The notes under the pieces: model-generated
Database searches by the model: none
What the model was told of the DNA's origin: nothing
The model's input: the letters and a program-made list of their open reading frames with translations, nothing else
Program-made: the position numbers and the translations under genes
Shown: positions 10,887-22,207 of the stretch, in pieces
Position numbering within the stretch: the first letter of the stretch is position 1
How the letters are laid out: each line of letters opens with the position of its first letter
Assembly (NCBI GenBank): GCA_963678705.1
Contig: OY783206.1
Span: forward strand, 14,953,807 to 15,017,806
Source of the DNA: Panorpa germanica
Lineage: Eukaryota; Arthropoda; Insecta; Mecoptera; Panorpidae
Direction of reading: 5' to 3'
Length of the DNA stretch: 64,000 nucleotides

Positions 10887-13800
10887 TTCCGTTTTATACA
10901 AATGATTCCGGATCGATACTATATTTCTGAATTTGTTTGTTGTTTTAATTAATTAAAGAAGATATAAAAGAGTCAAAGATAGATTGATATTCAGTATTTA
11001 GAATATCTGTTACCACCTAAAGAATAGGCAACACTTCTTACCTACAAATACATTCCATGCGCGTTTAGAAATTTGTCATGTTGATATGGTTTGTTGATTG
11101 AAAGCATTTATTACAAAATCGCACCATATTCGAAAAGTGGTAAATTTAGAAGCAATAGTTAGATTATCTGATTTAGACTTTAGTGTTTGGAAGAGTGGAA
11201 ATTTTCAGTAAACTGATAAATATATAGAAAACAGTGGAAGTTTTAGTTCAAATGATAAAATTCCAGTACATTAATTGAATATATAGACTGTAGATTGATA
11301 ATAGCATTTGATAGTGATACAGGGATCAGATAGAATTAATGTTGAGTGATTACTCCACGTAAATCAGCCATCCAATGAGAACCTTGAAAACAATATACAT
11401 ACTCGTACATTGATAGAACAAACAATTAATTCAAACATATATAATTTGCAATTATACAGAATCAACGTACGTCACTCTATAATTACCTATTCTGCAACAA
11501 TAGACAAACTTCACGATAAAAAATGGCGCATTGTATTGCGATAACAATTAAAAGGAATTTCGCCTAATGTTTCAAAAATAATTATCAAAAAATAAACAAT
11601 AACGTAAATTTATTTTAAAATTCATTATGTAAATATGTCTGGAATAAAATAAAGGACCGCCAAAAAAGATGACTCAATTTTATTATGGATGAAAATTAGA
11701 TAAAAATATTTATTGTTCTGTATAATTAGAATTATCAGGGCCGGGCTAAGGCATAGGGTTAGTTAACTAACCTATGCTTTTATTATTTTATAATTATTTT
11801 GTAGTGCCTATAATTTTATATTATCTGTCGCCAAATTACTGGGATGAGCCCTTGCAGATTATGTAATCTTTATAGATGTATTTATTACCGTCATTAATTT
11901 GTTCGTTTGTTGTACGCTGATTGTCCGCTATTGAGGAAATGCCGTGTCACGTTCATTGATATGATGTAACAATATGGCATATTCCAGTCGTACCTCAATC
12001 TATTCTATTATAATCCTTGGAGTTTTGCGAGCGTGACTCGAACAATTTTGAGCTTTGCACTCTTTAATTAAAGTGGTGAATCATTATTTAATATTACTCT
12101 AATTAATAAAATACTTTGTTTCTGAGATTTTATAATATTAGTTGTATGAAATTATTTGAAGGGAGCCCCGGAAAAGATAACCAACTTACTGCAAAATACG
12201 TAGTTACTTGAACAAGTTTATTATCAAATTATATTGCAATTCGCGTAATGATAGGGTATTAGGAATACGATCTGTACGACCCAGAGTAAGATGTGTCACC
12301 AAATTGTTTAGTAGACTGCAACAAATGTATAATAATACTCTTTTAATTATGATTTTAAACAAAATTGGAAGAAATTTTACTTTACTATACGTCTGTTACA
12401 GTGCGAATCGAACTTTTAATTGCTAATTATATATGGATTATTTTAATAGACAATTTTATCAATTATTAATACAATTTTATAGGATTTAAAACAATGGATT
12501 CTACTAAAGTACGAGTAATAATAAAATAATTATACAATTAGGCATACATTTTTAAGGATCAATTTTTAATAAGTTTAGTTTCTTCAAATAGTTAAATCGT
12601 TATCTCAGAAAAAGTGATAAGTTTTTTTCATTTACAAGTATACTCGTATATATGTATGTTATATTTGACGAACAGATTAAGATAAATATATGGAATATTA
12701 CGAGTATAACTCAGGAAACAAGTTATAAAGTTACTACTTTTGGTTTGTAGCCTGGTAATCTTTGTAGAATTGATAACGCATTTTATGTAACCATGCATAC
12801 TATGACACGCAATCTAAATTTTATAATGTAAAGTTAACAGTGCGGAAATGAATAAATTTTTGACTGTATTACGTATTTAAAACTTTAGTTTTTTATCAAT
12901 AATAATTTTAGGATTTTCCTGTCACCTTTTATCTATAAATTTTCCCGAAAAATCGAAATCATAATCTGTGGTCGAACTATAACTGTAAAAATGAGACGGG
13001 CCACGAATTCTTTGAAACCAGTTTGCTACTGCTCGTAAGAGTTGAAGACATAAGAAAAGAATAAAATACGAAAGACAATACTGCGCTTTGACGTAGCAAA
13101 CAATGTAAAAAAAAAATTAGGGATATAAAATGAAAAAAGCTATGTTTTTCAGAGACTTTTAATACGGCCCTGGAAAGTATTATATATATGGTTATAAATA
13201 TACCTACTATATGACTTTCAACTTGACTTTTCGTGATTTATATTTATGTACTTGCAGTTAGTTAAATACACTATGTACATAAACGTGAAAAGCAATATTT
13301 TTTCCTAACCTTTAACAGTGTACAGACTTTGTGCAAACGTCGCACTTGATATTTACATGTTCATTAACGATGTTACTAAAATAGGTGAAGAAAATATGAA
13401 TTTATTTCCCTGTCTCTCTCTATTGTATTTATATGTTTATCTCAACAACGTATATAGATAATTATGTAAATGTAAGAAATGAATAAATTATAAAAATATT
13501 GTGTCGATAGGGATTATACGGACTATAAAATAATTATTAGCGTTGTCTCGGTTTGATTTTTTGAACAGTAACAAATCACACTGCACGTAAATGTGTGCTT
13601 ACCTATTATCTAATTTTTCTGCTCGACTTTTAAATCAGCAAAGTGCGTGTACATTTACATGATTCATTATATTACAGAAATATTTCCGCGGTGCAGTCTT
13701 AGTCTAAAAAAGAGGCGTCTAAAGCATTTATGCGACCAATTTTTGTCTATAGTGTATTTACAATTTTTGTAGACGATATGAAAAATCCCCTTAATATTGG

Positions 13801-14864
13801 TGAGTGAATTTGAGGTTATGTGAAATAAGCAACTCGTAATCTTTGCGGCAATGTCCATGAAATTACAGTTCATCAATTCATATTAATAAACATTCAATAA
13901 ATAGCAATGTGATACACAATAACAACTAATTATTAAGGATATATAATGTACGTTTTTACGTAGTTTCAGAACATGGAGATTTTTTTTAAACAAACAAAGA
14001 GATCGTATTGCATTTGTTATTGCACTTGCGACAGTACTGGTATGCACTTGCGCAGTCCACGGTATGATAGAGAATCTATTTTTTTAATATTCTGTTTGTT
14101 AGAGATAACACATTATTATTCTAATTAAAACATATGTTTTTAATAAAGTATATATCACGCTATATGCATACGTACTCGTAGAAATATATCAACAATTAAT
14201 TCATTTATTGTGAAATTATGATTTCCTTTATGTTATTTATTTGCATTTAGTAACTGTTAAAAGTACTGTTTGTCTGCTCAAATTGGTCCCGGTAGATTAA
14301 CAAATCACTAACAGCAAACTGCGAAGTAAAACAGACAGTATTTATAAGGGGGCGAGAGCTAATTGTTGGCGTTAGCGATTTGGAGGCTTAATTGCTAATT
14401 AATTGATAATTCTCATATGTACTTTATCTCGTTTGAGGTAAAAAAATTATTTCTATAAGGGCCGACATGGTTGATGATCAAACACACTAAGCCCAAACAC
14501 AATTAAATATAAAAATATATATATTTTTCTTATATCTTTTGATTTGATAAGTAGCACGCTTAATATTTAAATGAGAACTAATCAGAGGTTGAACCTTAAA
14601 CGAATAATAGGGATGGACAGATGACAGTTGCAACAACCCATCGTTGTTGAAAGTTATGACTGAATGCAACCTATTGTAAATTTATTTATTACACTATTTG
14701 AAGTGTCAACCCTTAATACGTCTCTGTTGTACACACATATGAAGACATACTTGGTATTTAGTGTAAGAATACCTTAACTTTAGTGTAGTACTTGTACTTC
14801 ATTATAAGAATTAGCATATGGAATATATTTGAGACATTACATTATAAAATATGTAAAATATTAC
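10887..14864 (-). other. SLC17 intron between the proximal first exon and exon 2, upstream part
   Basis: Mostly unique AT-rich DNA. It contains the near-perfect palindrome at 11751-11777 and several ACTCGTA/TACGAGT motifs (11401, 12508, 12640, 12700, 13829, 14168). Open frames here are short and lack recognisable domains. Confidence 0.55.
11751..11777. repeat. 27-base near-perfect palindrome
   Basis: GCATAGG, then one extra G, then TTAGTTAACTAA, then CCTATGC. Apart from the single unpaired G it is a perfect inverted repeat centred on GTTAAC. It follows a short GC-rich run (GGGCCGGGC), so it could be a transposon end or a dyad binding site. Confidence 0.5.
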
Positions 14865-14955
14865 CTTGGGGTCTCGTTGGAACTGGAACTTCATCGAAAA
14901 CATCAGTTTGCCTTACGAGCACGTGCCCGTTTCGCGATCTGTCTTCACTACGCAT
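14865..14955 (-). CDS. SLC17 gene, proximal alternative first coding exon (isoform A N-terminus)
   Basis: ATG at 14955-14953, thirty codons plus one base, then CAAG|GTAATA. The peptide is MRSEDRSRNG followed by HVLVRQTDVFDEVPVPTRPQ, hydrophilic with no signal peptide, as expected for a cytosolic N-tail before helix 1. The phase-1 donor G joins GA|TGG of exon 2 to make Gly-Trp. This gives a 517-residue protein with an intron of about 7.5 kb. The alternative reading, a chance frame, is unlikely because phase, donor and tail character all agree. Confidence 0.75.
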
Positions 14956-16694
14956 TTTGATTGAGTTTTAGGAATTGAAAATATCAAATAAACAATAAAA
15001 TAAAAATTCTACAAGTCCGTCGATTTACAAGTTAATAGAAACACAAATAATGAAACGCGTTTTACGATAAGTTAGGTTAGAATATGTGTAAATGTATTAA
15101 TTACACAAAATTGTACTAATAGGTGTTTGAAAGGAATATAAATATTTAATATAAATAATATACATAATAATTCACACTTATAAAATTATAAAAATATCAC
15201 TATATACATACGACTGAATTCTTACAAAAATAAATCTAAATTTTAATTTTGTATCACAAACTATTTACTATGTAACATTTACAACAGCATATAGTGCAGT
15301 TTTATAAATAAAATGTATAAGACTTGGATACATTGCAAAATCTTTAATTTGATATGTATATTGTAAATAAAATTTCTAAATTATTATAAAATAATTTAAT
15401 ACGCGATTAGGTTATAGTTAAACTATTTACGCGAACTTAATCACTTTTTGTGTTTTAACTAGTATTTGGTAAGTGGTAATACTAATTTTTGCCGGTTTTA
15501 TATATGTCTTTTTTCCTTTCGACTTTGTTCGAGCGAATACGTTTGTGAGGTTATCTTTCCGAACGCATGGCAGTGGTCCCGTGTGGCCAAAGTGAAGAGC
15601 TGCAGGCTCAACATTGAACGAAGCACTCATTTAATAAAGTTTTAAATAAGTTAAAACACACATATATCGAATAAGAAATCAATCAAATCATGCAATGTAT
15701 TTGCAACTAATAATAAATCGAAATCTAATCCAAGAGACTTATTAAGGATAATATCATAATGAATAATGATTTATCCATAGGTACTTAATTAATATTTTCT
15801 ATAAATATTTACTAAACTATATTTATGTGAGTTATATATTAAAATATATATTATTAGTGATAAAATAGTTGCAATATGTAAAAGGATATTCGAAAATATG
15901 CAGCAAATATGTATTATGAAATATGGAATGAAATATTTATTTATTTGTAATTGTTTCAAAATCGGTAAACTATTTTGTTTTGTTTTTCTCCATTGGTGAC
16001 AATTACTAAATTATTATATAATTAAAATATTTCCTAAACCTTCAATGTAAATCTAAATATAAATCTAGGTACATTATCCTTGGCGACACATGAATATATA
16101 GTTCTTTCTCATTTCAATTTTCTAGTAAAAATTTCATAATTTTCATTAGAAGAAAAGAGAAGGAAATAAAGCCACGTGATATTTTATAATGCCGGCTTCT
16201 TGACACTTATGGTTCTCAAACTTAATACTAATTTAAAAACCAATTTATTTTTATAAAATACAGGCTTTACTTGAAATCTGTTTTTAATGTACTTTACAAT
16301 ATATTAAGTAATAATTACTGTTTTAGAAACTCTGTTATATAATAGATTTATTTTTAGGTAGGGATAAGAATTCCGCATGTTTGTAATATCTTTACACCCA
16401 TCTCTATTCTTCAATTTTCAGACTGAAAATACAGTTTAATACAAAACCATTTTAGCTGACAATAGGTTTTAAGAACCTTTACAAGAGATTATTAAGGTAG
16501 CAATTGTAGAACCCGAATACAGGTAAAATATAACCTCAAAGTTAGGAATGATGAAACAATTTGGCGACTTAAGTCAACCTAAGAAACTAAGGTATTGTTA
16601 TTTTAATTGCTTTATTATTTTTGACAAAACAGATCATTCATTCATTTTAAAAATACTTAAATAACAACAATGTTTTGTAGCAAGCGGTACATAA
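14956..16694. other. SLC17 distal intron; promoter side of the proximal first exon
   Basis: Should include the promoter and 5' leader of isoform A just above 14955. A minus-strand frame at 15630-15427 with a real ATG is discussed as a finding but has no usable phase-1 donor. The rest is AT-rich without recognisable elements. Confidence 0.5.
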
Positions 16695-16988
16695 TTAACC
16701 CTCCGTGTGTACACTGGGTCTTTTAAGGAACAGTTGAAATTTCAAACTGCTATTTCTCTCTTATGAGTACAGAGGGCGCTTCACCTGTGCCCCCTAAAAA
16801 ATATAGGTAGTAGTAGGGACTCAAGGTTCCAGCAGCGAATCTGGCAGATTACCGGCAAAGGCGAGCCAGTGAAACTTGCCCTGTACAAACGACGTTAGTA
16901 TTTTCCAATGTTAGTAAATGCACGTTGTTTTACAGTTTTTTCATAGTTAAAATAAATGTTTTATGTAATTTAATATATTATTTCTTAG

Positions 16989-17046
<58 letters not shown>

Positions 17047-17562
17047 CTAAAATAAGTTTTTGAAGATGGATGATAATCCAAACGGTTGCGCATCGTAAAT
17101 TCTCTTTTTGAAACTAATTATAATTAACTAATATTAAATATTATTGAATACCTTTTGTATCACCGTTCCGTTAATTATGACATGCCTGAATCCGTAAAAT
17201 ATTCCCCACTTTCAGGTGCACAAATAATTCAACTTTTTGGAGCCCACGTCAAAGACGTGGTACATTCTTTCGAAAGCTTATAGTCTAAGATAAAAAAGTC
17301 TAAAATCGTTTAACTTAATATTTGTTTGTTCTAAAGTTATGAATTTTTTAACAATATTCCGTTTTTTACACGTTTTTCACTATTTGTGAATTTTTATTAA
17401 CAACGGTTTTAAACTTTGGACTTTGGCAACTTCTGGACCATAATCCAGAATTATTTCAGATTCTTTGAAAGCTTAGAAAACTCGAAAAACTCAAGTGTTC
17501 CCCTCAAAGACCCAGTGTACACACCGTGTCTCGAAAAATATAGTGTTCACACGCAGGGTTAA
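16695..17562. mobile_element. Non-autonomous piggyBac-like element with TTAA duplications
   Basis: The element 16699-17558 (860 bases) begins CCCTCCGTGTGTACACTGGG and ends with a diverged complement, CCCAGTGTACACACCGTGTC before TTCACACGCAGGG. It is flanked on both sides by TTAA (16695-16698 and 17559-17562). CCC ends plus TTAA duplications are the hallmark of piggyBac insertion. No transposase frame is present. The inside holds a (TA)n run. A shorter relative lies at 24.5 kb. Confidence 0.85.
16989..17043. repeat. (TA)n microsatellite
   Basis: Uninterrupted TA dinucleotides of about 54 bases inside the piggyBac-like element. The related copy at 24.5 kb lacks it, so the run expanded or arose after the copies separated. 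Confidence 0.95.
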
Positions 17563-17779
17563 GAAAGAGGCGTCTAAAGTTTTTTTTTACAATGTAACTA
17601 CTAATGTAAGATCCTCTAAATTGTCAGAACTAACAAAAAATAATGTACATATTCAAATTTTGTAGTTGAAAATTGTTATCTTGATATTTGTCGTATTTAG
17701 GAAGACTGCTCTAATGCATTTTGTTCAGCAAAACTTTTTAGCATTCTATTTGACATAAATAATACTATTTTTGAGCACA

Positions 17780-18679
17780 TATCTCAGGCATTCGACCGTG
17801 TTTGGCATGAAGGGTTGCTGTTCAAAACCAAAAAGGCGATGCTAGGCTACCTATATCAAATAGTTAAATATTGGCATATTGGCTTCCCATAATGACCCAG
17901 AAATGGCTTCTGCCATACTACAAGACGGACTCGACTCCATATGAAGTTGGCTTAAGAAGTGGAGAATCAAAGCCAACGAGACCAAATCCATAAATGTGAC
18001 CTTCAGTCTTAGAAGAGGTCCTTGTCCCCCAGTCAAATTGAATAATATGGAGATTCCACAAGCAGAACATGTCAGATATCTCGGCTTACACCTTGATAAG
18101 AGACTTACCTGGCAGAAGCATATATTCACCAAAAGGAAACAACTAGGCATGGAAATGAGAAAACTATACTGGCTCCTCGGTCAAAAATCACAACTTTCGT
18201 TAGAGAACAAACTACTGATTTATAAGGTAATATTAAAACCAATCTGGTCCTATGGAATCCAATTATGGGGAACCGCCTCCCACTCGAACATAGAAATATT
18301 GCAGAGGTTCCAAAACAAGACTCTAAGAATTATAACTAACGCCCCATGGTTTGTGCCTAACGAACAGCTTCATCACGACCTAAAAATCCGTACCGTAATC
18401 CAGGAGATTACTTTGCACGCAAAAAATCACGAAGAGAGACTGAAAAACCATCCCAAAGACCTAGCTAAGTCATTGTTAAAGGACGATGAACCAACAAAAC
18501 GGAGACTTAAACGCAGAACGCCTCACGACCTACTGAAGATATAACATATCGAAAATGGACGAGAGTGAGACACTGGTCTTACTCAGAGCACGTTAACACT
18601 TAATACAAAACTACTATTTAATGTTACAAATTGTAGACAGATTGTAGTAAAATAACTAAAAAAAAAAAAAAAAAAAAAA
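17780..18679 (+). mobile_element. 5'-truncated, internally deleted Jockey-clade LINE with poly(A) tail
   Basis: Non-LTR retrotransposon remnant. 17785-17880 encodes QAFDRVWHEGLL, a reverse-transcriptase palm block, and then the frame jumps: the region with the catalytic YADD box is deleted. From about 17900 it resumes with DGLDSI, a stop, then WLKKWRIKANETKS. It stays open to TAA at 18544, including HVRYLGLHLDKRLTWQKHI, LLIYKVILKPIWSYGIQLWG and NKTLRIITNAPWFVPNEQL, the C-terminal signature of Jockey/RTE-like RT proteins. A 22-base poly(A) run at 18658-18679 marks the 3' end. It cannot be functional. Confidence 0.88.
17948..18544 (+). pseudogene. Jockey-type reverse transcriptase C-terminal frame
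   Basis: About 198 codons open after an in-frame TGA at 17942, ending TAA at 18542-18544. It has thumb and post-thumb signatures (YLGLHLDKRLTW, YGIQLWG, LRIITNAPW) but no catalytic palm residues. No proper ATG opens the frame, so it is the surviving 3' third of ORF2 and not a gene. Confidence 0.85.
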
Positions 18680-19552
18680 TTTGAGCATTTTGTGCGTGGA
18701 TATCTGTAATATAAGTATATAGATAGCCTCCTCTTACACATAGGTGTTTTTCTTTTCCGCGATTTTTTCTCCTTTCAATTGCTTCCTTCTCAAGAGTGAA
18801 GTATGTCAAGTACTTCAGGTGATCGTACAGTATACAACAATGTCAATCAGTCGATCAGTCGAGCAGCTGGTGGCCGTGTTCGAATGTCACGCAATTGATC
18901 ATTTATTACCTGATATTCGCACTCGCACACAGTCTATTTCAACCGTAATTAAAATAAACTTGAAACGAAGTTAAAATATTCTTAGCACAATTAAATATTG
19001 CAAGCACGACTTCAAAAATCGTTATATATTTTTGACAATTATATATTTTTGATGACGTCAGCTTCTTTAAAATGTATAATGTATGTTTTATATCTATTAC
19101 CATACTCAGCGGACTTTGGCCTGTGATAACAAGCCATATATGTTTTTTATTAGAGCCACAGAACAAATACATCTTTATTTATTTGTATGTATTGTTAGTT
19201 GTTACTTACTTATACGTATACATTTTCTAAATGTGCATACACTAATAGAAACAGATCGTTCAAGAGACTCACACAAAACAGCTTGAGGCGGTGGAATTTG
19301 TCATTTCCATGAACAAGCGATTCACAGAACAGACAGAAGTACAGAAATCAAAGGCGCACACGTCGGTTTAAAAATCCTTAAAATAAAACACAAATGAACT
19401 ACATTTTAATTTTGTATAGAACAGAGTGTAATCAGTTTACGTACTCGTATATTATTTTGTGGCGTAAGAAGGTAAATCCGAAGCATTTAGATCATGGCCA
19501 ATCCATATAAGGCATTATTTATCGCAGTTCCTTTCGCTGTGAGGTGCGGACT
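18680..19552. other. Intron sequence, no recognised feature
   Basis: AT-rich with a somewhat less AT-rich patch near 18830-18930. No element ends or coding signatures were found. Confidence 0.5.
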
Positions 19553-19560
19553 AGGTGTAC

Positions 19561-19832
19561 CATAGATATAAGAATAGAGCGCACAAGTTACTGAATATTG
19601 CGATAAAGGCATAGAGAGAAATAGCTGCCGAGTATCCTCTGTGTCTCTTTCTAACCGACTGTGTCGCTTGCTTGCTTACCTCCTACCTCACCGCTAATCA
19701 GCCAAGCCAGCAACAATGGTTCGGCTAGAAAGAGATAGATATGACATTCAGCAGCTATCTCTCTGTTTGCCTTTATCGTTTCCTCTTACACGCGGTCGTA
19801 CCCTTCGCGCACTCTATTCTTATATCTCTATG
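19561..19832. mobile_element. Hairpin MITE with long inverted arms, copy 1 (sister of 27250-27640)
   Basis: Starts CATAGATATAAGAATAGAGC and ends GCACTCTATTCTTATATCTC followed by TATG. The two halves are complementary over about 130 bases (for example GCGATAAAGGCA against TGCCTTTATCG), so nearly the whole element is one stem. The flanking octamers AGGTGTAC and ACGCGTAC match at six of eight positions, a decayed 8-bp duplication. There is no coding frame. An 8-bp duplication suggests mobilisation by a hAT-type (or P-type) transposase. Confidence 0.8.
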
Positions 19833-19840
19833 ACGCGTAC

Positions 19841-20841
19841 ACTATAGTTAAGACAACCAGAGAGGGTGCTGTCGGAACTTCCCGGGAAATATTTTCACTT
19901 TTATATTCCGTTTTCTTTATCCTCTACAATTCATCATAAAATATTTACTGTTCTATCTCGTCAAAGTACAGGGTAAAATATTCACTCAACACTAGATGCA
20001 TTTAAGGTTATGTTTAACCTATATATATTTCCTGACAGACCCACTCAGTCTGTGTATTCGGTTGGACTATGATTACAAATGGAGAGGCGCACACTTTCAA
20101 CAACTTTTCTCACAAATAAAATTCGTCAGACGGCCACAAACTGAAGGTGTTGTCAAGTCGGTAGATTCTTATAAATTATTGTTTAATTATAAAGGATATC
20201 GCTATCTAATTGTCCCGAAAATTGAAACTGGATTGACTGTTTCAGACTCAAGATCGAAGCATTTGCATTGGGCGATTTGATGTTATGTTACACCAGTCCA
20301 TTATTTATAATTAAAAAGATTTATCGGTATATTTTATAATAACAGTAATTGAGAATAGAACGATATATTTTGCGTATTTATTTAAAAAAATGAAAGTTAT
20401 TGACCGTGCCGTTTGGTAAATAACAATGTAAAGTTGAATATTTTATAACTAAATGAACATACCGCCTCACGAGTAAGTGCCGCCACAAGTATATTTATTG
20501 ATATATGAATTTGTTATACATTTCTTATGTCTATTTTAACTAAACCTAGCTAGAGCTATCATTACTTTAATTTTAAAGTTTTTATTTATAAAATGAAGTT
20601 GGATGAGCATTTCTTTTAAGTGGTTTTCAAACTAACTTATAACTAATATATACAACTTATAACTAACTTGAAGTTACTTATTCAATATAATGTAGTTTGG
20701 CATTGGATATTTACCATACCACATTATATCTGGTGTGAATTTTCCTACGGTATTAAGCTTAATTACAAAATCTTTTATAGTTTCCATTATTACTTTCTTC
20801 GAGTATGGATGAGCGCTAGTCTAATGTCTCGTACAGATTGG
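19841..20841. other. Intron sequence between two MITEs
   Basis: No features recognised. The longest frame (19996-20280) has no known signature and ordinary AT-driven composition. Confidence 0.5.
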
Positions 20842-21413
20842 TGCGACATCCAACATTTATATATTTTCATTCGAAAGTGAACATTATTTAGACATGAGTG
20901 TACTAAATGTGTTGTACTTTTAACGTACAGACTAGTGCGATAAAAACATGTGACATTAATCAAACCCTAACTTATTCTATTTTTAAAAATTGTAGGTAGT
21001 ATTTTTGTGAAACAAAAATATTTCAATAGCGAAGTCGGAACATCTAAAGAAATTAGGGTATTGAATATGATCTCGAACAAAAGGGTCGAGCAACTCAGTC
21101 TCCAGTATAATCTCATTTGTGTTGATGTTTTTTTAGTTGTGTTTAGTAAAGAAATAAAAATAATTGAAAATGGTGTTTAAATGAACAAATGAAATAGACC
21201 TGAACAATAGACCCTTGTCGAACTGAGTTTGACAAGGATACGAGTTAGCAGAGATTTTGTTAAATAACTGAGGATACATATGTAAATTTTTGTTTTTGTA
21301 AAGTGGGTTAAAGGAATTCGTTCGAAATATGAAAGCTTCCGACGTATTAAGTTGCATGTCGCATTAGTTTGGACGTGTTGTACAACTTCTTACAACAAAT
21401 GTTGGATGTCACA
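20842..21413 (+). mobile_element. TGCGACATC-family inverted-repeat element, copy 1
   Basis: Left end TGCGACATCCAACATTT is the complement of the right end AAATGTTGGATGTCACA with one mismatch. The interior with ACATTATTTAGACATGAGTG and TGTTGTACTTTTAA recurs in copy 2 at 21682-22169, offset by exactly 840 bases in that block, and reversed at 46.9 kb. It is non-coding, and the class is unknown. Confidence 0.65.
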
Positions 21414-21429
21414 TGTTTAAGTCGCAGGT

Positions 21430-21590
21430 ATGTGTACGCAGCTTAATGCATTTATTTTGCACAATTTGTACTTTGTTATATTTATTATTAGTGATTGTAT
21501 TCCATACTGGTTCAGCATAGGTAGTAATAGGTCTTATTAGTAATTTATATAATAGTAATTTGTTGTTCACATGAAGTTATCTGTTTGGTC
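21430..21590 (-). pseudogene. Jockey-like reverse transcriptase fragment
   Basis: On the minus strand the frame VNNKLLLYKLLIRPITTYAE continues PVWNTITNNKYNKVQIVQNKC. This is the conserved post-thumb block of Jockey-clade RT (YK-LIRPI-TYA-PVW...VQNKC). Only about 50 codons survive. It sits between two copies of the TGCGACATC element, so the pair may have duplicated together with it. Confidence 0.75.
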
Positions 21591-21681
21591 AAATTAAATT
21601 ATACATATATGCGACGCATGGTACTATTGGCCTTGTTTTTTTTCATTTATATATTTCGTGAAGACTGGTGCGACATAAACA

Positions 21682-22169
21682 TGCGACATCAAACATTTAT
21701 ATATTTTCATTCATAAGTAGACATTATTTAGACATGAGTATACTAAATGTGTTGTACTTTTAAGTTGTACTGACATACAGACTAGTGCGATTTAAACATG
21801 CGACACTAATAAAACCCTTACTTTTGCTATTTTTTAAAATTCTAGGTAGTATTTTTATGAAACAAATATGTTTCAAAGAGATGTCGGTAAATCTAAGAGA
21901 TTAGAGTTTCGCATTGAGCGTTGAAATTTTTTTCTAGATGTGTTTGGTAAATAAATAAAAATGGTGTTTATATAGACAAATGAAATAGACCTGAACAATA
22001 GACACTTACGGGTAATCACGAGTTGGCAGAGATCTTTTAAATTAAAGTTAAATAATTGAGTTTTATTCCTTTTTTTTTGGAAATATCAAACCTTTCGACG
22101 TATTAAGTTGCATGTCGCACTAGTGTGGACGTGTTGTACAACTTCTGACAACAAATGTTTGATGCTGCA
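21682..22169 (+). mobile_element. TGCGACATC-family inverted-repeat element, copy 2
   Basis: Begins TGCGACATCAAACATTTATA and ends AAATGTTTGATGCTGCA, again imperfect inverted ends. It is collinear with copy 1 but carries small deletions. Two similarly oriented copies 270 bases apart form a tandem arrangement. Confidence 0.62.
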
Positions 22170-22207
22170 CCTATGTGTACGGTACATTAGTTTCCTGTCC
22201 ATTATTA

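Noticed and set aside
16989-17043. (TA)n run as a target-site or functional element on its own
   Set aside because: It sits within the piggyBac-like element and looks like ordinary microsatellite expansion.
18624-18809. Minus-strand frame over the poly(A) run at 18.66 kb
   Set aside because: It is the complement of the LINE poly(A) tail, giving a run of Phe; not coding.
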